The notes: generated by a model from the letters alone, not told the origin. A DNA stretch of 64,000 nucleotides from Sporosarcina sp. 6E9 (GCF_017921835.1 NZ_JAGEMN010000001.1:1109874-1173873); one strand, 5' to 3'; positions 1 to 7,689 are shown, counted from the stretch's first letter. A program made the numbers and translations.

Positions 1-1067
1 ATCATGGCACGTATAACGGTTGTCTTACCTGTTCCAGGACCACCAGTGAGTATTAACATCTGTTCTTCAAATAACCGCCTAATCGCATCACGTTGCTTCT
101 CAGCTAGGATGATTCCCTGCTTCTTTTGATAGTTGGTTATATGTTTTTCTAACGAAGGCAATGCTACGCCATCCCGTGAACCCCTCATTTCTGAAAGTTT
201 CCGAGCTAACCTATCTTCATATGTGAATAAAAACTTTGGGTAAACGCAATTATTTTCAATAACGATATGTTTCTCTTCTAAACGGTATATACTTTGCGCT
301 AATTCATCCATCGAAACTTTGTTCTCTTCAATCGTATTATGGTTTAATGCACGTGCAGCTTCTGCAAGCAGACTTTCCTCCATCACATAACAATGGCCTG
401 AACTAAAGCATGTTTCCTTCAAGACATAGTTCACACATGCATCTATGCGATATCCTGATATTGGTGATATACCCATCTTCTGAGCAATTTCGTCTGCCTT
501 TAAGAATCCTATCAGGTTTAATTCTGTTAGCTTGTATGGATTTTCTGTAACAATTGCTACCGTATTAGACTCATACTCTTTATACAAGCGCATCGCCATA
601 CGAGCAGATATTCCGAACACAAGTAATTCCGAAATGATTTTCTGTACCTCAAACGTAGACCTGACGCTTTCTACAATGTTACTAGCGCGTTTCTTTCCGA
701 TTCCTTTAATCCCTTGTAAACTGGCCTCGCCCTGTTCGCTGATTATCATCAGAGTGTCTTCCCCCAACTTTTCAGCAATTACCACTGACTGTTTCGGCCC
801 ACATCCCTTTATAAGGGGCGATGCTAGAAATGCAATCACTTGATCTTTTGTTTGCGGAATCGGCCTTTCCCAAAACTCTACAACAAACTGTTTCCCAAAA
901 TGCGTGTGATTTTCCCATGTCCCACGAACTTTAATTTCTTCACCTTTATTTACCCCGTAAATGCTCCCTTTAATTGTGAGTTCTTCAGTATCTGTTTGCA
1001 ACTTAGCAATCAGAAAATCCTCACTTCTATAAAGAACCTTTACAATTTTTCCAATGAATTCATTCAT
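1..1067 (-). CDS. RecD2-like DNA helicase of mobile element (5' part, runs off window)
   Basis: The first 355 codons of a RecD2/YrrC-type superfamily 1 helicase are visible; the gene continues past base 1. In order there are an N-terminal OB-like segment (about 1-70), a helix-hairpin-helix stretch (GIKGIGKKRA, about 119-128), the family signature ENPYKL (175-180), and a Walker A motif GGPGTGKTT at 342-350. The layout matches the chromosomal RecD2 at 45660-48119, but the sequence is clearly divergent, so this is an element-borne paralogue. The ATG at 1067 overlaps the stop of the upstream NusG-like gene as ATGA, so the two are probably translationally coupled. A role in processing or unwinding element DNA during transfer or replication is inference. 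Confidence 0.85.
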   Translation of the reverse strand, partial: MNEFIGKIVKVLYRSEDFLIAKLQTDTEELTIKGSIYGVNKGEEIKVRGTWENHTHFGKQFVVEFWERPIPQTKDQVIAFLASPLIKGCGPKQSVVIAEKLGEDTLMIISEQGEASLQGIKGIGKKRASNIVESVRSTFEVQKIISELLVFGISARMAMRLYKEYESNTVAIVTENPYKLTELNLIGFLKADEIAQKMGISPISGYRIDACVNYVLKETCFSSGHCYVMEESLLAEAARALNHNTIEENKVSMDELAQSIYRLEEKHIVIENNCVYPKFLFTYEDRLARKLSEMRGSRDGVALPSLEKHITNYQKKQGIILAEKQRDAIRRLFEEQMLILTGGPGTGKTTVIRAM

Positions 1068-1993
1068 TCCAAACTCACCATCTTATCGTCTCTATACAAT
1101 ATGGATCTAAAGCGTTTAAGAAATGCAAAAGAACTTTGGGCTGGGATAAGATTTTGTATTTCAATATCATTATAAAGAACCAAGAATAAATCAATAGGCA
1201 TCACTACTGTTTGACGTTTACGACGAATAAACGCTTTACATCGTTCTACGTTTCTCATAATTGGGTTGGAGGAATCAATGTCATTTTTCATTTCATTTAC
1301 AGAATCAACAACTTTAGTTGCAATAATATCAATTTTTTCGAGTAAAACTTTTTCTTCAACAGTACCAACTACTTTATTCGCTTCATGCAGGATTTCGTTT
1401 CTTGCTTCAACAAACTCTTCACTTGATAGAATTTCTTCAAATTGCATTTCCACTTCTGGTGTAATATCTACTTGTTGGAAGAAAACATCGACTTCTTCTT
1501 GTGGAACATTGTACTTACTTGGAATTCCAGTTACATTGGGCACGGATTTTACTAAATGCCACAAATTATCTGGGAAATAATAAAAATCTACATTTAACTC
1601 TATTAAAATATATCCGCTAATTACGCTACTTATTTTCTTCGTATTCATTCGAACTTCTCTTAATTCCTTAGATAGCTCTCGGATATTGTCTTTATACGTA
1701 TCAAGTAAGACAAGAGAGTTGGCATCTTTGTATTCTTTCAGCTTGTCGCAAGCGATGCGAAGGTTATTTAAACCTGCTTGAATTCTCTTCACATACAAGT
1801 GTTCAGAAATATCATTTGTATTTAACTCGGAAAGATCTACAGCAGTACTGTCTTCACGAATAATTTCTGTGAATGTTTCCATTGCATAGATAGCTTTAAC
1901 CATTGAATCGCCTGCTCTATTCAAAACAGTATTCAACATCTCTTTTACTTCAATTTCCGCTCCGCTACGAACTTGAATTACAAAGTAAGCCAT
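1064..1993 (-). CDS. NusG-like protein with NGN domain split by a helical insertion
   Basis: 309 aa. The N-terminus (YFVIQVRSGAEIEVKEML) resembles the start of the NusG NGN domain. The second half of that fold (SGYILIELN, then LVKSVPNVTGIPSK) reappears only after about 110 mostly charged, helix-forming residues (about 30-135). The C-terminal half (about 190-309) is helical or basic, and I see no recognisable KOW domain. NusG paralogues in mobile elements usually act as operon-specific antiterminators; that role here is inference. The gene lies between a small ORF and the RecD2-like gene and overlaps the latter by 4 nt. A weak Shine-Dalgarno (GGGAG or TAGG) precedes the ATG. Confidence 0.6.
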   Translation of the reverse strand: MAYFVIQVRSGAEIEVKEMLNTVLNRAGDSMVKAIYAMETFTEIIREDSTAVDLSELNTNDISEHLYVKRIQAGLNNLRIACDKLKEYKDANSLVLLDTYKDNIRELSKELREVRMNTKKISSVISGYILIELNVDFYYFPDNLWHLVKSVPNVTGIPSKYNVPQEEVDVFFQQVDITPEVEMQFEEILSSEEFVEARNEILHEANKVVGTVEEKVLLEKIDIIATKVVDSVNEMKNDIDSSNPIMRNVERCKAFIRRKRQTVVMPIDLFLVLYNDIEIQNLIPAQSSFAFLKRFRSILYRDDKMVSLE

Positions 1994-2109
1994 TTCTACC
2001 TATCTCCCTTCTAATGATCCTCTAATTAAGCGATTTGCCCCTCTTCTTCCTGTCCTATTCTTACAACTGTTGCTGTCAAATATCGCACTCTTCCTCTCGA
2101 TAAAAAGAT

Positions 2110-2277
2110 TCACTTTACCATCACAGTTTTTTCATTTTCGAAATTCTTTACTGGTGAAACCATGCATCCAATATTGAGGGGCTTCATCAGTTTAATCGCT
2201 GTATTCAATTCTTCTTCTGTATGGATTCCATATTTAGACAACGCTTTCCAAATCTTTTGAAGTTCTTCTTGCCTCAT
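2110..2277 (-). CDS. Small hypothetical protein, first gene of element operon
   Basis: 55 aa from the ATG at 2277, which follows a G-rich ribosome site (GGGG, spacing about 6). A TTG at 2304 in frame would give 64 aa but lies inside a repressor operator. The protein reads MRQEELQKIWKALSKYG..., with one predicted helix pair, no membrane segment and no family I recognise. It is the first coding region downstream of the operator-covered minus-strand promoter, about 120 nt upstream of the NusG-like gene. Confidence 0.5.
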   Translation of the reverse strand: MRQEELQKIWKALSKYGIHTEEELNTAIKLMKPLNIGCMVSPVKNFENEKTVMVK

Positions 2278-2300
2278 TAGCTTCCCCGCCCCCCCATTAA

Positions 2301-2315
2301 GCAACGTTTTGTTGC
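2301..2315. promoter_or_regulatory. Operator O5 (palindrome)
   Basis: GCAACGTTTTGTTGC is a perfect 6-bp inverted repeat around three bases. It is the same motif as the four sites between 2402 and 2509. It sits in the untranslated leader just before the first gene of the minus-strand operon, where a bound repressor could block elongation. Binding by the XRE protein at 2550 is inferred from position. Confidence 0.55.
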
Positions 2316-2401
2316 CTCAAAAACCAAAAAAAAGTTGATTTTTGTTTTATATTAAGATTTTCAAATATAAGTCGGTAAATATTCAATTCCACCTCCTAAT
2401 A

Positions 2402-2416
2402 GCAACATTTTGTTTC
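2402..2416. promoter_or_regulatory. Operator O1
   Basis: GCAACATTTTGTTTC is an imperfect palindrome of the same consensus (GCAACA-N3-TGTTGC, last half-site GTTTC). It lies just downstream of the predicted start point of the minus-strand promoter. Confidence 0.55.
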
Positions 2417-2430
2417 TCTTCTCACTTTGT

Positions 2431-2458
2431 ATTATACGCAACATTTTGTTTCTGTCAA
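2431..2458 (-). promoter_or_regulatory. Divergent SigA-type promoter with operator O2 filling its spacer
   Basis: On the minus strand there is a perfect -35 TTGACA (2458-2453) and a perfect -10 TATAAT (2436-2431), separated by 16 bases. Operator copy GCAACATTTTGTTTC occupies 2438-2452, 15 of the 16 spacer bases. This promoter reads into the small ORF, the NusG-like gene and the RecD2-like gene. A repressor bound here would exclude RNA polymerase directly. Confidence 0.75.
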
Positions 2459-2467
2459 TACATAATA

Positions 2468-2482
2468 GCAACTTTTTGTTTC
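2468..2482. promoter_or_regulatory. Operator O3
   Basis: GCAACTTTTTGTTTC is another copy of the operator, 15 bp upstream of the -35 box of the minus-strand promoter. Centre-to-centre distances along the cluster are 36, 30 and 27 bp. Confidence 0.55.
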
Positions 2483-2494
2483 AATGAGTACAAA

Positions 2495-2517
2495 GCAACA
2501 TCTTGTTGCGCTATAAT
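2495..2517 (+). promoter_or_regulatory. Operator O4 and -10 box of the repressor promoter
   Basis: The perfect palindrome GCAACATCTTGTTGC (2495-2509) lies directly before a consensus -10 TATAAT (2512-2517) that reads toward the XRE repressor gene. No good -35 is seen at the usual distance. The position suggests autoregulation of the repressor. Confidence 0.6.
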
Positions 2518-2549
2518 GAAATTAATATTACTTTCTGAGGAGATACGTT

Positions 2550-2909
2550 ATGAGTTTTCAAGAAAGATTAAAAAAGCTTAGAGTATCAAAGAAGCTAACA
2601 CAAGAGGATATGGCCAAACTATTGGGCATAACTAGACAAGCATATGGTTATTACGAAAGCTCAACTAACCAAAGAGAAACCGATCATGAAGCAACTAAAA
2701 AATTAGCTAACTTCTTTGAGGTATCTATAGATTACCTTCTGGGAAACACTGATAACCCTTCCACTCTTGATATTGATGAAGAAGAATTCAAAAAGGCTAT
2801 TTCCGATCCCGACTTAAAACGTTGGTACTCAGAATTACCTAACTCTGATGAGGAAGATTTACGTAAATTGAGGAAAATGTGGGATATTATTAAAAATGAG
2901 GATAAATGA
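2550..2909 (+). CDS. XRE-family (ImmR-like) transcriptional repressor
   Basis: 119 aa. An N-terminal Cro/C1-type helix-turn-helix (about 1-65; LTQEDMAKLLGITRQAYGYY is the two-helix core) ends in the common DYLLGNTDN segment. An acidic C-terminal tail (about 75-119) presumably mediates multimerisation or protease recognition. The ATG has a strong GAGGAG ribosome site. The gene faces the element operon across a 250-bp region carrying the operators. It is followed by an ImmA/IrrE-type metalloprotease gene, the arrangement known from ICEBs1 and related elements, where the protease cuts the repressor to induce transfer. That mode of control is inferred from gene order. Confidence 0.9.
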   Translation: MSFQERLKKLRVSKKLTQEDMAKLLGITRQAYGYYESSTNQRETDHEATKKLANFFEVSIDYLLGNTDNPSTLDIDEEEFKKAISDPDLKRWYSELPNSDEEDLRKLRKMWDIIKNEDK

Positions 2910-2935
2910 AACACCTTTTAAAATTCGAGTTACTA

Positions 2936-2962
2936 ACCCTATCTTTTTATTCGAGATAGGGT
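2936..2962 (+). terminator. Stem-loop between repressor and protease genes
   Basis: Arms ACCCTATCT (2936-2944) and AGATAGGGT (2954-2962) pair perfectly around a T-rich 9-base loop. There is no T-run after the stem, so it may be an attenuator or RNA-stability element rather than a full terminator. Confidence 0.4.
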
Positions 2963-3023
2963 ATTATTATAAACAACATACGAACATACATTCTCAAAAC
3001 GTGACGAAGGTGTTGAATAAAAT

Positions 3024-3539
3024 TTGAAATCATCATATCTATCTTCATTAGAAGAAAAGGTTTGTTCGATTTATCAGTCGCTAAAAATCTCCGAACCTGC
3101 CCAAATTTATCATGTTGATCTTATCGAACATGTCTCTACAATGCTTAAAATAAAAATTTATTACTTTGATGAATCGAGTGAAGCAAATAATTTAGGTGGA
3201 GTTTATCGGATTTTTTTAAATGTAAACCAATCCAAACAGGCAATTTGGCAAGACTTTGCTCATGAATTGGCTCATATCTTGCGCCATGAAGGATATCAGT
3301 CGGCAATGAACAAGCCTTTCCGGGATTATCAGGAATGGCAGGCAGAACAATTTGCATTTCACTTCTGCATACCAACGTTTATGTTAAATCAATTAGAGTT
3401 ACCAAGACTTAAATGCGAAGCAGTTGGATTTATTTCAACTTTATTCAATGTTGAACCCACGTTTGCAAATGCTAGATTGGAAAAGTGGTTACTGAATCAA
3501 GAAGTTTTTTATTTGGATAGGCTAAAGTCATTTAATTGA
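3024..3539 (+). CDS. ImmA/IrrE-family metalloendopeptidase
   Basis: 171 aa. The zinc motif HELAH is at 80-84, and a probable third ligand Glu108 lies in EWQAEQFAFHF, the hallmark of the ImmA/IrrE (peptidase M78) family. The start is TTG at 3024 with a weak GAAGG ribosome site; no other start codon in frame keeps the family N-terminus. It follows the XRE repressor by about 115 nt, so it is the likely anti-repressor protease of the element. The substrate is inferred. Confidence 0.88.
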   Translation: MKSSYLSSLEEKVCSIYQSLKISEPAQIYHVDLIEHVSTMLKIKIYYFDESSEANNLGGVYRIFLNVNQSKQAIWQDFAHELAHILRHEGYQSAMNKPFRDYQEWQAEQFAFHFCIPTFMLNQLELPRLKCEAVGFISTLFNVEPTFANARLEKWLLNQEVFYLDRLKSFN

Positions 3540-3749
3540 AGGGTACGGGTATTAATGGTTAGAAATTCCCCAAGTACAAAATCAAACTCCTTCAACCTTA
3601 TCAATCCCAATAAAGCACATATCCATTGGGGGATTCCCCTCTCGTGTATCTCCATGTCATCATGAGAACATTAGTTCCCTAACCTATCCTAGTATTTTAA
3701 AATCATATGACACTGCAGATTAAAATTTTATTGTAAAGGAGAATTTGAA

Positions 3750-5660
3750 ATGACATTGAAAAAAGCGGCATTATATGTCCGTGTAAGTACTCTGCACCAA
3801 ATCGACAAAGATTCTTTGCCGTTTCAACGTCAAGAGCTCGAAAATTACGCAAAATACGTGCTTGGTATAAATGAATTTGAAATATTCGAGGACGCGGGTT
3901 ACTCCGCAAAGAATACAGAGAGGCCCGAGTACCAAAAAATGATGAAGCGCATACGCCATGGTGAGTTTTCACATATGATCGTCTATAAGATTGATAGGAT
4001 TTCTCGTAACCTTAAAGACTTTTCTGAAATGTACGAGGAATTGAAGGACTACAAAGTGACTTTCGTTTCAAGGAATGAACAATTTGACACTTCTAGTGCA
4101 ATGGGTGAAGCAATGTTGAAAATCATTCTGGTGTTTGCCGAACTCGAACGAAAAATAACTGCTGAACGTGTATTTTCAATCATGCTCTCGCGTGCGGAAA
4201 AGGGCTTGTGGAACGGCGCAACTGTTCCCCTTGGTTACGTATGGTCAGATGAAATGAAATTCCCAGTCATTGATCCCGAGGAAGCAAAAGTTGTGCAATA
4301 CGTTTATAATTTGTACGAGTCTTTACAATCGACATTGAAGGTTGCGTATCGTTTGAACGATGAGGGGATTAAAACCAAGCGTGGTGGTCGGTGGACGGCA
4401 AAAACAATACGCGACATTCTAAGAAATCTGTTTTATATCGGTACGTATCGTTACAACATGCGAGAGAGTGGTGGCAGTAGACGCCTGAAAAATAAAGACG
4501 AATGGGTAGTAGTCGAAGATAATCACCCGGCAATCATCGACAAGAAGCAATCCGAACGCGTTAATCAGCTGCTGTCAGATAATTATCGGGGGTTGACCGA
4601 TGTGCAACGTGCTGATATTCACAAACACATCTTTTCAAAAATGATTTACTGCGGTAATTGTAACGCGCTACTTATCTCTGGACTAGACTCAGCACGAAAA
4701 GACGGGTATCGGCCATCTCGCTACACTTGCATTACCTCCGGTGGCGCGAAGCGATGCAGCAACTACGTAAGCGATATTATTATTGGACCATTTATCTTTA
4801 ACTACGTTTCTAACTTGATTCGCTTACAAGAGAGAATGACACCAAAACATTCAACGCGTGACATGGAGCGTGCACTTTTGCGTGGGAATACTTTTATTGA
4901 TGTAGTGGGTGTAGATAACACCGCATTAAAAGAAACGTATTTTGCGCTTACGAACGGTATGCCGGGTCAAGAATACATTTTGGCCACGGATGATGAATTA
5001 ATTATGCCAGATTTAGAAGCCGAGCGATTGCAAAGAGAAGCGAAAAAATTCGGAACTGCATTATCTCGTTTGGAGGAATTATACTTATTCGGGGAGGACG
5101 GTATCAGTCAGAAGGATTATATTTTTAAGAAGCGTGATCTTCAGGAGCAATTAGAAGAAATCGAAACTGAGATTAATTCATTACAACAACAAGTTGGCGA
5201 TACAACAAGCGAGGTTTTCGTTGATAACGCTCAACATTTTTTAATCACTAAGGAGATGCAGCAAGCTCGCCAAGTAGATCATCGGGCCCTATCGGATATA
5301 GTCGGCCGCGAGGCATTATCTGATTTTGTTCACACGATAATCGATAATATCATTGTTTTGGATAAGCGCGTGCAATCCATTACTTTTAAAAACGGTATCA
5401 CGCACACATTTGCGTATACGTCTCTTTTGCAAAGCCAATCTACTGCACCAGCCAGGATGCAGTACAGGAATTATGAGGGAGCTGTGTTGCAACACTTGAA
5501 GGAAAATGGACCTACCTCTAGATCCAATTTGCAAGAGGCTACCAACATTTCTCGCGATGGAGTTTATAAACTATTGGCCGAATTAATCGAGCGTAGGCTT
5601 GTCACGAAAACAGGTCAATCTACAATGACGCTTTATCATTACAATGAAAAAACCACTTAA
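3750..5660 (+). CDS. Large serine recombinase (integrase)
   Basis: 636 aa. The N-terminal resolvase domain (about 1-150) has the catalytic serine at Ser13 in YVRVST, and the active-site arginine region KIDRISRN. A Recombinase domain (about 165-290), a zinc ribbon beginning YCGNC near 300, and a coiled-coil stretch near 440-490 follow, as in phage and ICE integrases. An extra winged-helix-like C-terminus (about 570-632, SRSNLQEATNISRDGVYKLL) is unusual. The ATG follows AAAGGAG. It is the last gene of the element, ending at the attachment site in mtaB. Its 3' end is repeated in decayed form at 13554-13652. Confidence 0.93.
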   Translation: MTLKKAALYVRVSTLHQIDKDSLPFQRQELENYAKYVLGINEFEIFEDAGYSAKNTERPEYQKMMKRIRHGEFSHMIVYKIDRISRNLKDFSEMYEELKDYKVTFVSRNEQFDTSSAMGEAMLKIILVFAELERKITAERVFSIMLSRAEKGLWNGATVPLGYVWSDEMKFPVIDPEEAKVVQYVYNLYESLQSTLKVAYRLNDEGIKTKRGGRWTAKTIRDILRNLFYIGTYRYNMRESGGSRRLKNKDEWVVVEDNHPAIIDKKQSERVNQLLSDNYRGLTDVQRADIHKHIFSKMIYCGNCNALLISGLDSARKDGYRPSRYTCITSGGAKRCSNYVSDIIIGPFIFNYVSNLIRLQERMTPKHSTRDMERALLRGNTFIDVVGVDNTALKETYFALTNGMPGQEYILATDDELIMPDLEAERLQREAKKFGTALSRLEELYLFGEDGISQKDYIFKKRDLQEQLEEIETEINSLQQQVGDTTSEVFVDNAQHFLITKEMQQARQVDHRALSDIVGREALSDFVHTIIDNIIVLDKRVQSITFKNGITHTFAYTSLLQSQSTAPARMQYRNYEGAVLQHLKENGPTSRSNLQEATNISRDGVYKLLAELIERRLVTKTGQSTMTLYHYNEKTT

Positions 5661-5756
5661 AATGTTGATTTTAAGTGGTTTTTGCCAGGCTTCTAATCCC
5701 TTATTGCCAAAGGTTTCAGACGCAATCATATTTAAGTTTACTACCGCACATCCTAA
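5562..5756. repeat. Direct repeat copy A: recombinase 3' end plus terminator plus element end
   Basis: This 195-bp stretch aligns without gaps to 13554-13748 (offset 7992). The right-hand 119 bp (5638-5756) are identical in both copies. The left 76 bp, coding for the recombinase C-terminus, have diverged. Outside the right edge the two copies pass into different versions of the mtaB 5' end. Confidence 0.95.
5648..5683. terminator. Bidirectional terminator at element end
   Basis: Fifteen-base arms AAAAACCACTTAAAA (5648-5662) and TTTTAAGTGGTTTTT (5669-5683) pair perfectly around TGTTGA. The recombinase stop codon lies inside the left arm. The A/T tails allow function on both strands. Confidence 0.85.
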
Positions 5757-5798
5757 CGTGTGGAAAGCTACGGTTTTCGTAGGCTCGTTGTTACTCAT
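5748..5798 (-). pseudogene. mtaB: Second, recoded 5' end of mtaB at the element junction
   Basis: Reading leftward from the ATG at 5798, 17 codons encode MSNNEPTKTVAFHTLGC, after which the frame enters the recombinase-end repeat. TVAFHTLGC is the N-terminus of MtaB (YqeV), the tRNA-t6A methylthiotransferase, in which the Cys begins the first cluster-binding region. Compared with the native copy at 13772-13740, ACCGTTGCATTTCATACTTTA becomes the same peptide with five synonymous changes. This points to a piece carried by an element from another lineage and kept under coding selection. An AGGATG ribosome-site-like stretch lies upstream. The mtaB body is not in the window. Confidence 0.75.
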
Positions 5799-6075
5799 AT
5801 TTATTTATCATCCTTTCATTACGCTCAATAAAAATCATGACTTATCCTATAATATCACAATTGCCCGTAATGAGCATAACGCAACCTTACTAGAAAGAAA
5901 AAACGTTCTGCTCACTTCAAAAAAGTCCTGCTTGTTAGTCGATATTCCGGTGAGCACATTAAATAGTAAACAATCGCCTTAAGGTAGATCTACCTTTAGG
6001 CGATTGTCAGAGTTATTTATTATTCAACCCAGCATTAGTATTGCATTTATGCGACAATAAGTTACTTGATTGAAT
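5799..6075. other. Island end region with long palindrome
   Basis: No gene is seen here. It should hold the promoter for the element-supplied mtaB start (minus strand; a TATTAT/TATAGG-like -10 lies near 5850, but no convincing -35). A 38-bp near-perfect palindrome at 5970-6007 (arms starting ACAATCGCC, one mismatch) could act as a terminator for leftward transcription or as a recombination or binding site. No T-run follows on the plus strand; on the minus strand a T/A-rich tail follows. Confidence 0.5.
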
Positions 6076-6105
6076 AAAGACGCGGACTATAAAATCCGTG
6101 TCTTT
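6076..6105 (-). terminator. Terminator after symporter gene
   Basis: Arms AAAGACGCGGA (6076-6086) and TCCGTGTCTTT (6095-6105) pair with one wobble. On the minus strand the stem is followed by TTTATTC. It lies about 27 bp after the symporter stop. Confidence 0.65.
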
Positions 6106-6131
6106 CATACATTCTCATCTAGAAACGATAA

Positions 6132-7640
6132 TTAGTTAACTTCCAGAGGAACTGACGTCTTATTTTCTTCTTTTAATTCTTCTTCTTTTAATTCTTCATC
6201 TTTTAATACTTCATCTTTTTTATCTGGGAACAGTAAGCTGAAAACAATACCGAATGCCGCTGCGATAAAAAACGTTGTGAAACGAGAAGTCGCAATCGCA
6301 TCGAGTGGAGTTGAGATCCAGATAACTGTACTAACGAATCCAGAGACAATTGTCGCGATGACACCGATACCGGAATATCGTTTCCAGAAGAACGTTAAGA
6401 TGACTGCGGGCGACAACGTACACCCTACTCCAGCCCATGCCCAGCTAACGACAAGAAAGACTAGAGACTTAGAGGTCAAGGCGATGATTAAGCCCACGAT
6501 TCCTGCACCAACAATTGCAAGTCGAGAGATGGCTACTAGTCTCTTTTCAGATAGATCCATGTTCATGGCATGTCGTATAATATCTTCACTGACCGAACTC
6601 GTAATGACAAGTAACTGTGAATCTGCCGTAGAAATGATTGCGGCAAGTATACCAGCAAGTAAAATACCGGCAATCCACGGCGGCATCAAGTCAAGAATCA
6701 TGAAAGGTAAAATCATTTCGACATCATCGAACACTTGACCTTGGTACAATGTGAGCGCCGTAATCCCAATCATGAACGCACCACCATATGCCAATATCGT
6801 CCAAGTAATTGCAACGAAACTTCCTTGGTTTGTTTCTTTCTTACTTCTAAGGGCCATAAACCGAGCACTTAGTTGTGGTTGTCCACCTAGGAAACCGAAA
6901 AACCAAGCAAAGTTATTAAAAAGTAATAGCCCTAATGAGAAGCCAATCGCCCCGCCAGTCCACGAATCCATCGAAGGTCCAGCTGCTACTAGAGCCGCAC
7001 TAATAGACAAATCGGCTGCTGAAATATGAACGAGAGCTACAATCGGTAATACGACTAGCGTTACCAGCATCATGATTGCTTGTATCATATCCGTCCAAAC
7101 AACCGTTACGAATCCACCTATATAAGCAAGTATAATAACGACAACAAAACTTAACACCGCCCCAACCTGTGTAGGAATATTAAATACGGCAAATAATGTT
7201 TTACCGGCTCCGGCAATTTGTGCTCCAAAATAAAACATCATAAAGCTAAATATAAGAATAGTAGAAAGCCAAAGAATGATTTTCCCATGGTTTCCGAAAC
7301 GGTATGCCAAATAGCCAGGTAACGTCAGCGCGCCGGTTTTCTCTGCTTCCTCCATAAATCGTTTCGCTAAGAATAACCAAGCAAAAATAATACCAGAAGC
7401 AATTCCCACAGCTACCCAAACTCCCGATAAACCTGTAGCAAAAACAAAACCTGTGTATCCTAACAAAAGCCAGGCAGATTCTCCAGTGGCACGTTCAGAA
7501 AATGCCAACGCCCAACCAGGTAATTGCTTTCCACCTAGGAGAAAATCAGCATGACCTTTTGAACGCCGACTTACGAGATAACCGACAATGAGCATGATCA
7601 CAAGATACAATATAAACTCAACCATTATAATCGTATGCAA
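6132..7640 (-). CDS. Sodium:solute symporter, PutP/OpuE-like
   Basis: 502 aa with about 13 membrane helices. Family features are WTDMIQA in the middle helices, the GQPQLSARFMA loop, and ILAAIISTADSQLLV followed by SEDI. The nearest well-known relatives are the Na+/proline symporters, but the PutP SDMSG segment reads TGESA here, so substrate and ion site may differ. An ATG at 7649 abuts the AAAGGGGG ribosome site; the TTG at 7640 is better spaced. The acidic C-terminal tail has short repeats (EELKEEELKEE). It is the last gene of a three-gene minus-strand unit with two amino-acid redox enzymes, so uptake of an amino acid or cyclic imino acid is likely. Confidence 0.88.
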   Translation of the reverse strand: MHTIIMVEFILYLVIMLIVGYLVSRRSKGHADFLLGGKQLPGWALAFSERATGESAWLLLGYTGFVFATGLSGVWVAVGIASGIIFAWLFLAKRFMEEAEKTGALTLPGYLAYRFGNHGKIILWLSTILIFSFMMFYFGAQIAGAGKTLFAVFNIPTQVGAVLSFVVVIILAYIGGFVTVVWTDMIQAIMMLVTLVVLPIVALVHISAADLSISAALVAAGPSMDSWTGGAIGFSLGLLLFNNFAWFFGFLGGQPQLSARFMALRSKKETNQGSFVAITWTILAYGGAFMIGITALTLYQGQVFDDVEMILPFMILDLMPPWIAGILLAGILAAIISTADSQLLVITSSVSEDIIRHAMNMDLSEKRLVAISRLAIVGAGIVGLIIALTSKSLVFLVVSWAWAGVGCTLSPAVILTFFWKRYSGIGVIATIVSGFVSTVIWISTPLDAIATSRFTTFFIAAAFGIVFSLLFPDKKDEVLKDEELKEEELKEENKTSVPLEVN

Positions 7641-7689
7641 TGAACCCATCCCCCTTTAGTTTTGTGAATAAAATTCATATGCCCGGTAG

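Noticed and set aside
840..1175. 111-codon plus-strand frame opposite the helicase and NusG-like genes
   Set aside because: The minus-strand frames give recognisable RecD2 and NGN motifs and an ATGA coupling; the plus frame has none.
2026..2088. A 20-codon GTG frame (MRYLTATVVRIGQEEEGQIA) on the minus strand between the small ORF and the NusG-like gene
   Set aside because: Short, with only a modest ribosome site, and no homology I can name. It may be a real leader peptide but is not supported enough to list.
2402..2509. Spaced GCAACA...TGTTTC repeats as a CRISPR array
   Set aside because: The repeats are only 15 bp, palindromic, with 12-21 bp gaps and no cas genes. They fit repressor operators around promoters.
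5644..5982. 112-codon plus-strand frame after the recombinase
   Set aside because: It begins inside the terminator stem and overlaps the mtaB 5' end in antisense; no ribosome site.
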